Positions 23,852 through 32,454 of a stretch of DNA of 64,000 nucleotides are shown one piece after another. The stretch spans positions 1 through 64,000 of the forward strand of contig JBGQNR010000005.1 of assembly GCA_041501225.1 (NCBI GenBank). The letters are read 5' to 3'. Positions within the stretch are counted from its first letter, which is position 1. Every line of letters begins with the position of its first letter. A model generated the notes under the pieces. It saw nothing but the letters and a program-made list of their open reading frames with translations. It was not told where the DNA came from and did not search any database. Both the position numbers and the translations under genes were made by a program. This DNA is from JAFNAG01 sp041501225 (GTDB lineage Bacteria; Acidobacteriota; UBA6911).

Positions 23852-24730
23852 CTATCGAATCCAGAGCTTGACCACTTTCGGGCCGTTGCGGATAGTGAGA
23901 ATATTGGTGGAACTCAGTCTTTTCAGGCTATCCCAGATGTTTTCGATGTCGAAACCCTTTTTGCGGAGCTCCGCTTTCGTGGGTTCGTCGAGCGCCAGAA
24001 TGGCCAGCTGAGCAAAACTCATCGGAAAATTCATTTCAACGGTGGGCGGCTTGTTCTCGCCGTTTTCGAAGATCTGAATATAGAACATCTTGACGGTCGC
24101 ATCTGTCTGCTTGGGCACGCCTTTGGTCTGTTTCGGCGATTCCGGCTGAGCCAGGGCTACAGGATCGATCCGCAGCAGGGCGATCGAAGCGGGATTCACG
24201 AGATCTGGCTGCTTTTCTTTGGCCCGGATCTCTTTGAGAACGGGGACACACAAGGCGTTCAGCTCGCGATCCTTCAAGTAACTGCAACGGATGGCGGCAA
24301 AATATCGCACTTCCTTGGTCGGGTTTGCCAATGCCGCAATCAACCGGTTGCGATAGGCAGTTTTCCCCTGCTCGACAAGAGAGACCGCCAGATCCACGAC
24401 GGCTTTCCCCGCTTCCGCGGCAAGGAAGGGTTCCTTGGAAAACTTCTGCAGGAACAGTTCGTAGGCCGGCAGCGCTTCCTCAGATTTGTTCTGCAACCGC
24501 AGGCAATAGGCGGAATGGAAATAGGCCTGAGGCAAAAGGCCGCTTTGAGGAAACTCGCGGATCAGACGCTGGAAAACCTGGCGCGCTTCTTCCCATTTCT
24601 GCTCCATCATCAGGATCTTCGCCTGATTGAGCATCACCTGGTCCTTCGTCGCAACGGAGGCCCGGAGCATGCCCGCACCCAGCACGACTGCCGTAAGCAG
24701 AATCAGCATCCTCAATACCACACTCTTCAT
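23852..24730 (-). CDS. Exported tetratricopeptide protein
   Basis: The 292-residue protein has a signal peptide (LRMLILLTAVVLGAGMLRA) and TPR-like helices with YbgF/BamD-type spacing (MEQKWEEARQVFQRLIREFP, QAYFHSAYCLRLQNKSEEAL). A HEAT-like region follows (NPTKEVRYFAAIRCSYLKD), then a C-terminal domain of unknown type ending in a beta strand pair (ILTIRNGPKVVKLWIR). The stretch AQPESPKQTKG is a linker. I infer an extracytoplasmic scaffold role. AGGGGG precedes the ATG at 24730. It lies directly downstream of the sigma/anti-sigma pair on the same strand but is separated by repeats. Confidence 0.75.
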   Translation of the reverse strand: MKSVVLRMLILLTAVVLGAGMLRASVATKDQVMLNQAKILMMEQKWEEARQVFQRLIREFPQSGLLPQAYFHSAYCLRLQNKSEEALPAYELFLQKFSKEPFLAAEAGKAVVDLAVSLVEQGKTAYRNRLIAALANPTKEVRYFAAIRCSYLKDRELNALCVPVLKEIRAKEKQPDLVNPASIALLRIDPVALAQPESPKQTKGVPKQTDATVKMFYIQIFENGENKPPTVEMNFPMSFAQLAILALDEPTKAELRKKGFDIENIWDSLKRLSSTNILTIRNGPKVVKLWIR

Positions 24731-24752
24731 TGGCAACCCCCTGGAGGGAGTA

Positions 24753-24812
24753 ACGATTGACGATTGACGATTGTCCAATGAATGGGGATAGGTTTTTCAA
24801 TCGTCAATCGTA
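24753..24812. repeat. Inverted repeat of cgattgacgatt units (family B)
   Basis: The left arm 24753-24773 (cgattgacgattgacgattg) and right arm 24797-24812 flank tccaatgaatggggatagg and share ggtttttcaatcg with the element at 20625. A half copy (caatcgtcaatcgtcaatcc) lies at 24894-24913. The 212-base gap holds nothing else I recognise. Confidence 0.65.
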
Positions 24813-24942
24813 ATTCTTTGTTCATCCATCTCCCCATGTTTATCATCCTCACCATCCATTCTACGACTGCCGGTCCAATTAGAAGTTGCTTCTCAATCGT
24901 CAATCGTCAATCCCAACCCCTCTACCGAAATCCCCCCATAAT

Positions 24943-25707
24943 CTACGAGATTCCTGATTGCATTAGATTAATGCGCAGCAACAGCTGATTGCTTTCGATG
25001 AATTGCTCCATGCTGTGGACCGCATCGCCGGTTTCACATTCCTGCGCCATCGACAGGCTGACCAGGAAGCTTTCCAGTTCATCGCACAAGGCCTTGGCAC
25101 GCGCCACATCGGGGACACGCAGTTCGGCATCAAGCATCTGCTTCTCCTGCAAGAGCTGGCGCGCGCGCGTGACTTCCGACGAAACGTCATATCGGTCGCT
25201 CACGCACGTTTTGTCGGCGCTGATAAAATCCAGCAGGAGGTCGTGGCATCCGGAGAGGTATTGTGCCGTGGCCTCGCGTGCATAGGCGGTATGCATGCGG
25301 GCCAGAAACGCTTCGTTGCCCGCGGCCGCCAGGGCCGGCGCGGGTGCCGGCGGCGCGATCGCCTGGTAGCGCAGCGTCCAGATCAGTCCGATGGCGAGCG
25401 GGAGGATCGCAAGAGCAACACAGGCCCACTTGGCCAGGCTCAGGCCGGCCCAGCCGCGCTTTCCGTCCTGGAGCAGACCGGCGCGGCTGGCGAGCTTTTC
25501 GGGGAGGAGCTGCCATGTCAGATCCTGCTCCGGCGCGAACACTTCAGGATCAGCCAGCCATGCCCGGATCCTGCCGATCTCATCAGCCTCCGCGCTGCAA
25601 CCGGCACAGGCTGATAGATGCTCATCCACCTGGCGTTTCTCTTCCGACTCGAGCGCCCCATCAACATAAAGGACGAGCTTTTCCCGGATCATTTCACAGC
25701 TAGTCAT
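24943..25707 (-). CDS. Anti-sigma factor with zf-HC2 domain
   Basis: The 254-residue protein has an N-terminal zinc-binding anti-sigma motif (HLSACAGC in the HxxxCxxC arrangement, with an upstream Cys in MTSCEMI), a single transmembrane helix at residues about 94-111 (CVALAILPLAIGLIWTL), and an extracytoplasmic domain of about 140 residues with several helices. Such proteins hold an ECF sigma factor at the membrane until a signal releases it. It overlaps the upstream sigma gene by eight bases. The signal sensed is unknown. Its C-terminus is at the edge of the repeat-rich gap. Confidence 0.9.
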   Translation of the reverse strand: MTSCEMIREKLVLYVDGALESEEKRQVDEHLSACAGCSAEADEIGRIRAWLADPEVFAPEQDLTWQLLPEKLASRAGLLQDGKRGWAGLSLAKWACVALAILPLAIGLIWTLRYQAIAPPAPAPALAAAGNEAFLARMHTAYAREATAQYLSGCHDLLLDFISADKTCVSDRYDVSSEVTRARQLLQEKQMLDAELRVPDVARAKALCDELESFLVSLSMAQECETGDAVHSMEQFIESNQLLLRINLMQSGIS

Positions 25708-26311
25708 AAATCAACGCTCCCTTCTGTGCGAGGAGCATACCTTTGAGCCCCATGATCGCCTTGTGAAGGTTGGATTTGACCGTGCCCAGGGGGCAGTCGA
25801 GCAGCGCGGCGATTTCCTCCAGCCTCATGTCGCCGAAAAATCTCAAGGAGACGACCTCGCGCTGCCGCGGCGGCAAGCGGCGCACGGCTGCCTCGAGCAG
25901 ACGCCGTCGCTCGAGCTCGTGCATTTGGTCAATCGGGCCTCCTGCCGGGCTTACGGTCACAGATTGTTGCGACGGCTTCTCCATTATTTCCTCCAGCGAC
26001 GAGGTCCGCCCACGGTCGGATCTGCGATAACGATCGATGCTGGCATTGATGGCAATCCGGTAGAGCCAACCCGCGAATGAGAAGCGGTTTTCCCAGGTGT
26101 GGCGGGCGGTATAGACCTTGAGAAAGGTGTCTTGAAGCACTTCCATGGCATCTTCGGGATTGCGCACATAGGTGCTGATGACCCGAAAGACCTTTTTCTG
26201 GTAGCGCCGGACGAGTTCCTGATACGCATACATGTCGCCTCGCTGGACCTGCTTCATCAGGTCGTCGGTCTCGCAAGAGGCGGGTTCGTCGGGAATTCCT
26301 TCTTGGGCCAT
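25700..26311 (-). CDS. ECF RNA polymerase sigma factor
   Basis: The 203-residue protein has region 2 (AYQELVRRYQKKVFRVIS, then DAMEVLQDTFLKVYTA and FAGWLYRIAINASIDRYR) for core binding and -10 recognition. Region 4 (LPPRQREVVSLRFFGDM, EEIAALLDCPLGTVKSNLH) is the helix-turn-helix for the -35 element. It is an RpoE-like ECF factor with a zf-HC2 anti-sigma gene overlapping its end. ECF factors often drive their own promoter; I could not identify a clear conserved promoter upstream. The ATG at 26311 lacks a strong ribosome-binding site. Confidence 0.94.
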   Translation of the reverse strand: MAQEGIPDEPASCETDDLMKQVQRGDMYAYQELVRRYQKKVFRVISTYVRNPEDAMEVLQDTFLKVYTARHTWENRFSFAGWLYRIAINASIDRYRRSDRGRTSSLEEIMEKPSQQSVTVSPAGGPIDQMHELERRRLLEAAVRRLPPRQREVVSLRFFGDMRLEEIAALLDCPLGTVKSNLHKAIMGLKGMLLAQKGALIYD

Positions 26312-26969
26312 GGAGTTCAGCCGTTATGCCGGTCCGGTGGGTCCACCCACCGCAAATAGAGTGTCGAAAAGCACACGGTCTTGCCGGCCGGATCAGCCCA
26401 CGCGGTCAGGCGCATGGGACAAGGATTCTAGGTTGGCAGCCATCGTATCTCCATGCCCATTAGGAGCTGGAATTTCTTAGCCCGCATCTTCATCTACGCG
26501 GCCGGGTAACATAGGGTTCACTTCGTTCCCAGCACGCTAACCCTTTTTGGAAATCATGGCAAGCAGGATGCGATCTCTGCCTCGTTGGCAGCCTTATGAG
26601 ATTGCTGTGGAAAACCTGTGGAAATTTCGTGAGACACTTGTGGTTTTCTAGGGCTTGATGCTTTGGCTGTGTCTTATTTCATTGCTTTGCAATATCTTAC
26701 AGCCTTAAGATCCTGCACAGCCGACCCATGATCGTTAACCTTGGCTGTGAAAAACTGCCGGCGACAGATTTCACGGATCACGGATAGCGGCAGCAAGTTC
26801 AGGCTGCCGGCTTCAAGTAATTTGGTTGACACCGGCCTGGGTCATTCCTATCATGACAGTTCAGACTCGATCGGCGGGATTTCCTTCATCACTCTGACTT
26901 CGCTATGCTTGTGGCTCTGCATCGGGAGGGCGATGCACAATGGGCAGGTCGATCATGCAGCCCCTAGAG
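26312..26969. other. Intergenic region, no recognised gene
   Basis: About 660 bases between the ECF sigma start and a small transposable-like element. Short frames such as 26741-26983 lack start signals and similarity. Some T-rich stretches (26620-26760) suggest promoters or decayed DNA. It must contain the promoter for the sigma operon on its left side. No tRNA or structured RNA was recognised. Confidence 0.45.
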
Positions 26970-27220
26970 CGAATGGCACTTAGTTAAGCTTCAGCGAATG
27001 AGTTCAGGCAGGTACATCACCCTGAAAGGGTCAAACAGTGAAAGCCCAGGGCGCAAGCCCTGGGGAAATGGTGCAGTCCGAGTGAAGCCCTGTAAGGGCG
27101 GCACAGGCTGTTTCGCCCTTCCAGGGCTCTTTCACTCTTTGTTCCCGCATTCTCCCAGGGCTTGCGCCTTGAGCTGGCGCTGTTAAATCCCTTCGGGGTT
27201 TCTTAACTAAGTGCCATTCG
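26970..27220. mobile_element. MITE-like element with 19-bp inverted ends and 9-bp target duplication
   Basis: The ends 26970-26988 (cgaatggcacttagttaag) and 27202-27220 are perfect inverted repeats. The direct repeat cccctagag flanks the element at 26961-26969 and 27221-27229, as expected of a target-site duplication. The 251-bp interior has no coding capacity but contains gc-rich hairpins (cccagggcgcaagccctggg). This is the hallmark of a miniature inverted-repeat transposable element; the transposase family is unknown. Confidence 0.8.
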
Positions 27221-27312
27221 CCCCTAGAGCCGCAATCTACGGCGGGCGCCTTTTCCCGCCGCCGTGAGGGCATGTGGCTCCCTAGCCAGTACCTGGAGGC
27301 AGCCGGCAGAAG

Positions 27313-28377
27313 ATGTTGCCGATATCGATGCCAGTAATTCTCGCGTGCATTACCGTTGCCGCAACTTATTGTGGTGTCGCATTTTTCCGCTCTTGGGCGG
27401 TAAGGCGGCAAGTCCTCGATATCCCGAATGAACGCAGCTCTCACACCCGGCCGACACCAAGGGGCGGCGGTCTGGTCATTGTGGTCGTCACCTTGCTGGG
27501 CGGTTGGGTACTCGCCGCCGCCTCCGATCTCCGTTCTATGTGGCTGCCGTACCTGTCGTATGCGACAGGGGCGCTTCTGGTCGCGGTGATCAGCTGGCTC
27601 GACGATTTGCGCCCACTCCCCAGCTCGATTCGGCTTGGCGTTCATTTGGGCGCAGCGGTCATTGTGATTGGGGGTCTTGGCTACTGGCGCACTCTGGCTT
27701 TGCCTCTCGTCGGGTCGATCACGCTGGGATGGTGGGGGGCTCTCTTGACGGCCGTCTGGATCGTGGGGCTTACCAATGCCTACAATTTCATGGATGGCAC
27801 CGATGGAATCGCCGGCGTACAAGCACTGGTGGGCGGCCTTGGATGGGCGCTCTTGGGCTGGAAGACGGATCAATCGCTAGTGAGCGGCCTTGGTCTGGCT
27901 ACGGCCGGCAGCAGCCTGGGATTCCTGTTCCACAACTGGCCGCCCGCGCGCATCTTCATGGGGGACGTGGGCAGCGCGTTTTTGGGTTACACGTTGGCGG
28001 TTTTGCCTGTGATGTATGGTTTTTTCAGCCAGCGCAGCCCTGGGGTTCCGGTAGTTGGATTGCTGCTGGTCTGGCCCTTTGTGTTTGACACCTCTTTCAC
28101 ATTCATCCGGCGCCTGCGCAGGCGTGAAAACGTCTTCGTTTCGCACCGGTCCCATCTCTACCAGCGCATGAGCACGGCCGAGACTGGCCATGCCCGGATT
28201 GCGCTATTATATTCGGGCCTGGCGCTGGCGGGAGGCCTCCTGGCACAAGTCTGGTCCGCACGCGTGGTAGGCGGCGAGGTAAATTGCCTGCTTGCCCTGC
28301 CGGTCCTGTGTCTGGGATTATGGATATTTGTGGCAATTCATGAGCGCCGGCGGCAAGTGGCGCCAAATCGCGCCTAG
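27313..28377 (+). CDS. WecA/MraY-like undecaprenyl-phosphate glycosyl-1-phosphate transferase
   Basis: The 354-residue polytopic membrane protein belongs to the PNPT family that transfers a sugar-1-phosphate from a UDP-sugar to undecaprenyl phosphate, the first step of O-antigen or related glycan synthesis. Visible motifs are the substrate loop PNERSSHTRPTPRGGG, SWLDDLRPL (Asp-Asp motif), TNAYNFMDGTDGIAG, FMGDVGSAFLGY and the cytoplasmic SHRSHLYQRM histidine motif. About ten transmembrane helices can be read. It resembles WbpL/WecA rather than MraY. It is followed 37 bases later by the dehydratase gene, so they probably form one operon that opens the glycan locus. Confidence 0.9.
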   Translation: MLPISMPVILACITVAATYCGVAFFRSWAVRRQVLDIPNERSSHTRPTPRGGGLVIVVVTLLGGWVLAAASDLRSMWLPYLSYATGALLVAVISWLDDLRPLPSSIRLGVHLGAAVIVIGGLGYWRTLALPLVGSITLGWWGALLTAVWIVGLTNAYNFMDGTDGIAGVQALVGGLGWALLGWKTDQSLVSGLGLATAGSSLGFLFHNWPPARIFMGDVGSAFLGYTLAVLPVMYGFFSQRSPGVPVVGLLLVWPFVFDTSFTFIRRLRRRENVFVSHRSHLYQRMSTAETGHARIALLYSGLALAGGLLAQVWSARVVGGEVNCLLALPVLCLGLWIFVAIHERRRQVAPNRA

Positions 28378-28414
28378 TCACTTTCGAGCGGACCTGAGCG
28401 AGGGGAATTCTGAA

Positions 28415-30325
28415 GTGCGTTCGCGAATTTTGAAATATCGCAAGATCATCATCGCTCTCTCCCAGACTATACTGCTGGCACTTACCTATTACCTCAGCTT
28501 CCTGTTGCGCTTTGATTTCAATCTGAGCGCGCCATTCCCAGCGGTCTTCATCGAGACACTGCCCATCGTCCTCGCGATCAAGCTTGCAACCTTCGCCTAT
28601 TTCCGGTTGTTCCGCGGCTGGTGGCGTTACGTCGGCATGAGCGACCTGTTCGACATCATCAAGGCTGCACTCACGAGCGCTTTATTGCTTGTGGGAGTCA
28701 TCTACATCTCGCGGGGGTTGATTGGTTATCCGCGATCGGTTTTTATCATCGATGCCGTGCTCACGGTCGTGGTCATAGGCGGGATGCGGTTCGCGGTCCG
28801 CGCCTATACCGAGTCGGCGCAGCTGCAGATGGCCCAGGCAAATGCGCTGATTATCGGCGCCGGGCGCGCCGGCACCGCCATCGCGCGTGAACTCAAGAAC
28901 AACAATGCCCTGGGGTATAACCTGGTCGGTTTCATAGATGATGATCCCGCCAAGAGGGGGGAGCGCATCCTTGGCGTCAGGGTTCTGGGCAAAACCGACG
29001 ATCTGTTGCGGGTAGTGAATGAGCACGAAGTCTCCCAGATACTGATCGCCATGCCATTGGCCACCGGCAAGCAGATGCAACGGATCATCAATGCCTGCAT
29101 CGAGTGCAAGGTTGATTTTAAGACGCTGCCAGCGCTGGGAGACGTTATTTCAGGATCCGTCTCGGTAGGCTTGCTGCGGCGGGTGAAAGTCGAAGACCTG
29201 CTAGTGCGAGAGCCGGTGCGCCTCGATTCAGCGAAGATCCGGCAGAAATTTCAGCAAAGGGTGGTTCTGATTACGGGCGCGGCCGGCTCCATTGGATCTG
29301 AGTTGGCCCGGCAGATCGCGCGCTTCGATCCGGAAAAGTTGGTGTTTTTCGACCGGTCGGAAACCGACCTTCACTGGCTAGACATCGAATTCGCCGAAAA
29401 GTTCCCGAAGCTGGCGCGCGTCCCCATTCTGGGGGATATACTGGACGTGAACCTGTTGCGGGAAGTCTTCTCGACCCACAGGCCGGCATCGGTATTCCAC
29501 GCTGCAGCCTATAAGCATGTCCCCATGATGGAAAGGAACTGCTTCCAGGCGGTGACCAACAATGTTTTCGGCACCTACAATGTTGCGCTGATCGCAGGAC
29601 AGTGCGGGGTCGAGGACTTTGTCATGATTTCATCCGACAAGGCTGTCAACCCGTGCAACATCATGGGCGTCAGCAAACGTGTGGCCGAAATCCTGATTCT
29701 CGGACAACAGGAGCGGTCCACCCATTTTGTCTCCGTGCGCTTCGGCAACGTGCTCGGCAGCCATGGAAGTGTAGTCCCTCTGTTTGAAAAGCAGATCGCC
29801 AGCCGCAAACCTGTTACGATTACCCACCCCGACGTCCGGCGCTACTTCATGACCATCCCGGAAGCCGCGCAGCTCGTGCTGCAAGCCTCCACCATGGGAA
29901 AGGGCGGGGAAATCTTCGTGCTGGACATGGGAGAACCCATGAAGATCGTGGATCTGGCGCGCGACCTGATCAAGCTTTCGGGATTGGAACCCGAGACGGA
30001 CATCCCGATCGTCTTCACCGGCCTGCGCGCGGGAGAGAAGCTATACGAAGAGTTGAAGTTCGACATGGAAGGTCTGAAGCCGACTGCCCACGAAAAAATC
30101 CGCGTACTCGATGGTGGCATGTCCGATGCCGGACGGGTTCAAGCGTGGCTGGATGAGCTTGCCGCTATGGTCAGCGCCAAGAATGTTCATGGGCTTGTGA
30201 CCAAACTAAAGGAAATCGTGCCCGAGTACACGCCGAGCCCGGAAATACTCGAACTTGCCAAATTGGATCGACACGACGGTTTCGTAGCCTACCAGCAGGC
30301 GCGGGCCAGTCTCAAACGCGATTAA
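28415..30325 (+). CDS. CapD/WbpM-like nucleotide-sugar 4,6-dehydratase
   Basis: The 636-residue protein has about four N-terminal transmembrane helices (residues 1-120) and a first Rossmann domain (IIGAGRAGTAIA). The catalytic SDR domain has ITGAAGSIGSELA, the AAYKHVPMME block, the modified catalytic SSDKAVNP with MGVSKR (Asp-Lys-Met-Lys type as in WbpM/PglF) and RFGNVLGS. Such enzymes convert UDP-GlcNAc to the 4-keto-6-deoxy sugar, giving QuiNAc, bacillosamine or FucNAc precursors at the membrane. A GTG start at 28415 with a GAGGGG upstream is chosen; the frame to 28292 overlaps the upstream gene. It pairs with the WecA-like enzyme, which often uses these products. Confidence 0.92.
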   Translation: MRSRILKYRKIIIALSQTILLALTYYLSFLLRFDFNLSAPFPAVFIETLPIVLAIKLATFAYFRLFRGWWRYVGMSDLFDIIKAALTSALLLVGVIYISRGLIGYPRSVFIIDAVLTVVVIGGMRFAVRAYTESAQLQMAQANALIIGAGRAGTAIARELKNNNALGYNLVGFIDDDPAKRGERILGVRVLGKTDDLLRVVNEHEVSQILIAMPLATGKQMQRIINACIECKVDFKTLPALGDVISGSVSVGLLRRVKVEDLLVREPVRLDSAKIRQKFQQRVVLITGAAGSIGSELARQIARFDPEKLVFFDRSETDLHWLDIEFAEKFPKLARVPILGDILDVNLLREVFSTHRPASVFHAAAYKHVPMMERNCFQAVTNNVFGTYNVALIAGQCGVEDFVMISSDKAVNPCNIMGVSKRVAEILILGQQERSTHFVSVRFGNVLGSHGSVVPLFEKQIASRKPVTITHPDVRRYFMTIPEAAQLVLQASTMGKGGEIFVLDMGEPMKIVDLARDLIKLSGLEPETDIPIVFTGLRAGEKLYEELKFDMEGLKPTAHEKIRVLDGGMSDAGRVQAWLDELAAMVSAKNVHGLVTKLKEIVPEYTPSPEILELAKLDRHDGFVAYQQARASLKRD

Positions 30326-30401
30326 ACCTAATCATGATTTACAGAATCTCTGCGGCCTCTGCGCCGGGATTTTTCTGACTCTTGATTTCGAGGGAGGAGT
30401 G

Positions 30402-31313
30402 ATGTTGAGGAGCCGAAGCCTTTATCGGAAGAGTGCCTTTGTTTTTGCATTGCTGATCGTTGCGGCAGCATTCAGCCAGGAAGCGCCCGAATACGGACCG
30501 CCGAACGGCACCCTGGTCATCGTCGGCGGCAACCTGAAAAATCAGGCGATCTACGACCGCTTTATCCAGCTCGCAGGCGGACCGGATGCCAATTTCGTGA
30601 TCGTCCCCACCGCCGGCGGAAACAAAAACCCCGACGGGACTATTCGTGTATACAAAGAGGAAGACGTAGTCGCCCCCTGGAAAAAGCGCGGACTCAAGAA
30701 CGTCACTATGCTGCACACGCATGACCCCAAGGTCGCCAATACCGAGGAGTTCGTACAGAATTTGAGGAAGGCGAATGCCGTATGGTTCGATGGCGGCCGG
30801 CAATGGAACTGCGTCGACTCCTATGCCAACACGCTGACCTTCAAGGAATTTCACAAGGTGCTGGAGCGCGGAGGCGTGATTGCAGGCTCTTCCGCAGGCG
30901 CGACCATCCAGGGCGCCTATCTGGTGCGGGGAGCCATATCAGGTCCCGACGTCATGATGGCCCCCGAGCCGGAGCATCAGGCGGCATTCGGTTTTCTGCG
31001 CCGCTCAGCCATCGACCAGCACATCAACGCGCGGAACCGTTGGGATGATCTGATCCCGGTCATCAAGAAATTTCCTGACCTGCTCGGCATCGGGCTTTCG
31101 GAAGACACGGCGATCGTGGTCAAGGGGGACACCTTCGAGGTCATGGGCACCTGGAAAGTCGCAATTCACGACACTACCAGGCTCTACCAACCCTGGGAAA
31201 AACCCTATTACGTGCTCTCTGCCGGTGATGTTTACAACATGAAGACGCGCAAAATTGTCAAACTGGGCGACGGCACCCAGAGGCCGGCGCAACCGGCGAA
31301 GAAACACCCGTAG
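30402..31313 (+). CDS. Exported cyanophycinase-like (S51) peptidase
   Basis: The 303-residue protein has a signal peptide (FVFALLIVAAAFSQ) and the S51 fold. Visible blocks are GTLVIVGGNLK, VIVPTAGG, AVWFDGGRQWN, the nucleophile elbow GVIAGSSAGATIQGA with the catalytic Ser, and a later AIDQHINARNRW with His. S51 peptidases include cyanophycinase and dipeptidase E. The export signal argues for action on peptides outside the cytoplasm rather than cyanophycin granules. GGGAGGAG precedes the ATG. It sits between glycan genes without obvious role in them; partial family A repeat sequence (ctctgcggcctctgcgcc) lies in the short gap before it. Confidence 0.87.
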   Translation: MLRSRSLYRKSAFVFALLIVAAAFSQEAPEYGPPNGTLVIVGGNLKNQAIYDRFIQLAGGPDANFVIVPTAGGNKNPDGTIRVYKEEDVVAPWKKRGLKNVTMLHTHDPKVANTEEFVQNLRKANAVWFDGGRQWNCVDSYANTLTFKEFHKVLERGGVIAGSSAGATIQGAYLVRGAISGPDVMMAPEPEHQAAFGFLRRSAIDQHINARNRWDDLIPVIKKFPDLLGIGLSEDTAIVVKGDTFEVMGTWKVAIHDTTRLYQPWEKPYYVLSAGDVYNMKTRKIVKLGDGTQRPAQPAKKHP

Positions 31314-31324
31314 ACATCCTCGGG

Positions 31325-32350
31325 TTATCCCAGCGGCAGCGTTCCCAATGCGCGCATCCCGGTAATGGCCTCTCGCCACCCTGCCACCAGATCGAATTCC
31401 GGTGCGAAACCCAGTTCCATCCGGATGCGCTCGCTGCTGACGGCGACATCTTCCGTATACTTTTTGAGCCTAGCTCCAAAGGCAGGCTTGCGCCCGATCA
31501 GTTGTGCGGCGCCATCGAGAGTGCCTGCCACGCATCGCGCCAATCCCAGCGGAACGGAAACGGCGGGGGGCTTTCTCCCAAGGGCGAGACAGATAGCGGA
31601 GATGATCTCCCGGATGGTGTGGAATTGACCATCGGAGACGTTGAATATTTTCCCGGCAGCAACAGGATGGCCTACGGCCAACAACGCCGCGCGCGCGGCA
31701 TCGTCGACGTAGAGGATTGTGCGGCGATTGGTGCCATCTCCAACGGGAATGAATCGTCCTTTCGCCAAAGCCTGCACCAGTTGCTGATAGTTGCCCTTGA
31801 GGCGCGCCCCATAAATGGCACCGCACCTCAATACGGTTCCGTTGACTTTGCCGGCGGCTGCGGAAGCGCCGAGTATGATCTTCTCAGCTTCTAGCTTGGT
31901 CATGGCATAAAACGTATCCGGCCGGGTTGGGCTGGCTTCAGACAAGATTTCTCCCCGCAGCCCGCCGTAAACCGAAATCGTGCTGAAATACACCACCCGT
32001 TTCGTCCCGGCCCGCGCCGCTGCCTCCATGATCGCAGCTGTTCCATCCACGTTGACGCGTTCATACTCCTTGCGCATGGATAAAGGCGGATCCAGCACGT
32101 GGAGCAGAGCCGCAAGGTGCACCACCGCATCCATACCTTTCATCGCGGACCTGACAGCCGTCACGTCCCTGATATCCCCGATGCGCACATCGACATCTTC
32201 GGGCATTAATCCTGCTGCAGGCGCTTCAAGGGAGAGAGTGCGCACACGACACCCTGCGGCACGCAACACACGGACCACTCGCGGACCCACACACCCGGTC
32301 GAACCGGTCACGAGGACAGTTTCAGGGATAATCATCGCCTCATCTTGCAT
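31325..32350 (-). CDS. NAD-dependent epimerase/dehydratase
   Basis: This 341-residue extended SDR has the NAD-binding GSTGCVGPR motif, DVRIGDIRD, the HLAALLHVLD stretch, and a FYAMTK motif with the catalytic Tyr and Lys preceded by STISVYGG. C-terminal substrate-binding helices are present. It may act on a nucleotide sugar or, as in related 3-beta-hydroxysteroid dehydrogenase-like SDRs, on other substrates. It lies at the end of a minus-strand set with asnB and a glycosyltransferase, so a glycan role is inferred. An ATG at 32335 is an alternative start. Confidence 0.85.
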   Translation of the reverse strand: MQDEAMIIPETVLVTGSTGCVGPRVVRVLRAAGCRVRTLSLEAPAAGLMPEDVDVRIGDIRDVTAVRSAMKGMDAVVHLAALLHVLDPPLSMRKEYERVNVDGTAAIMEAAARAGTKRVVYFSTISVYGGLRGEILSEASPTRPDTFYAMTKLEAEKIILGASAAAGKVNGTVLRCGAIYGARLKGNYQQLVQALAKGRFIPVGDGTNRRTILYVDDAARAALLAVGHPVAAGKIFNVSDGQFHTIREIISAICLALGRKPPAVSVPLGLARCVAGTLDGAAQLIGRKPAFGARLKKYTEDVAVSSERIRMELGFAPEFDLVAGWREAITGMRALGTLPLG

Positions 32351-32454
32351 GCGCTCTCGCAGGGGGTCAAAAGCTCTCCTCTGAATGCCATTGATACGGA
32401 ATGTGTCAAATCAATGCAATCCGTCGTTCGGGCGCAATTCTGGTCGATTTTTGT

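Noticed and set aside
26741..26983. 80-codon frame in the sigma-factor upstream region
   Set aside because: It runs into the end of the MITE-like element and lacks a start signal or similarity.
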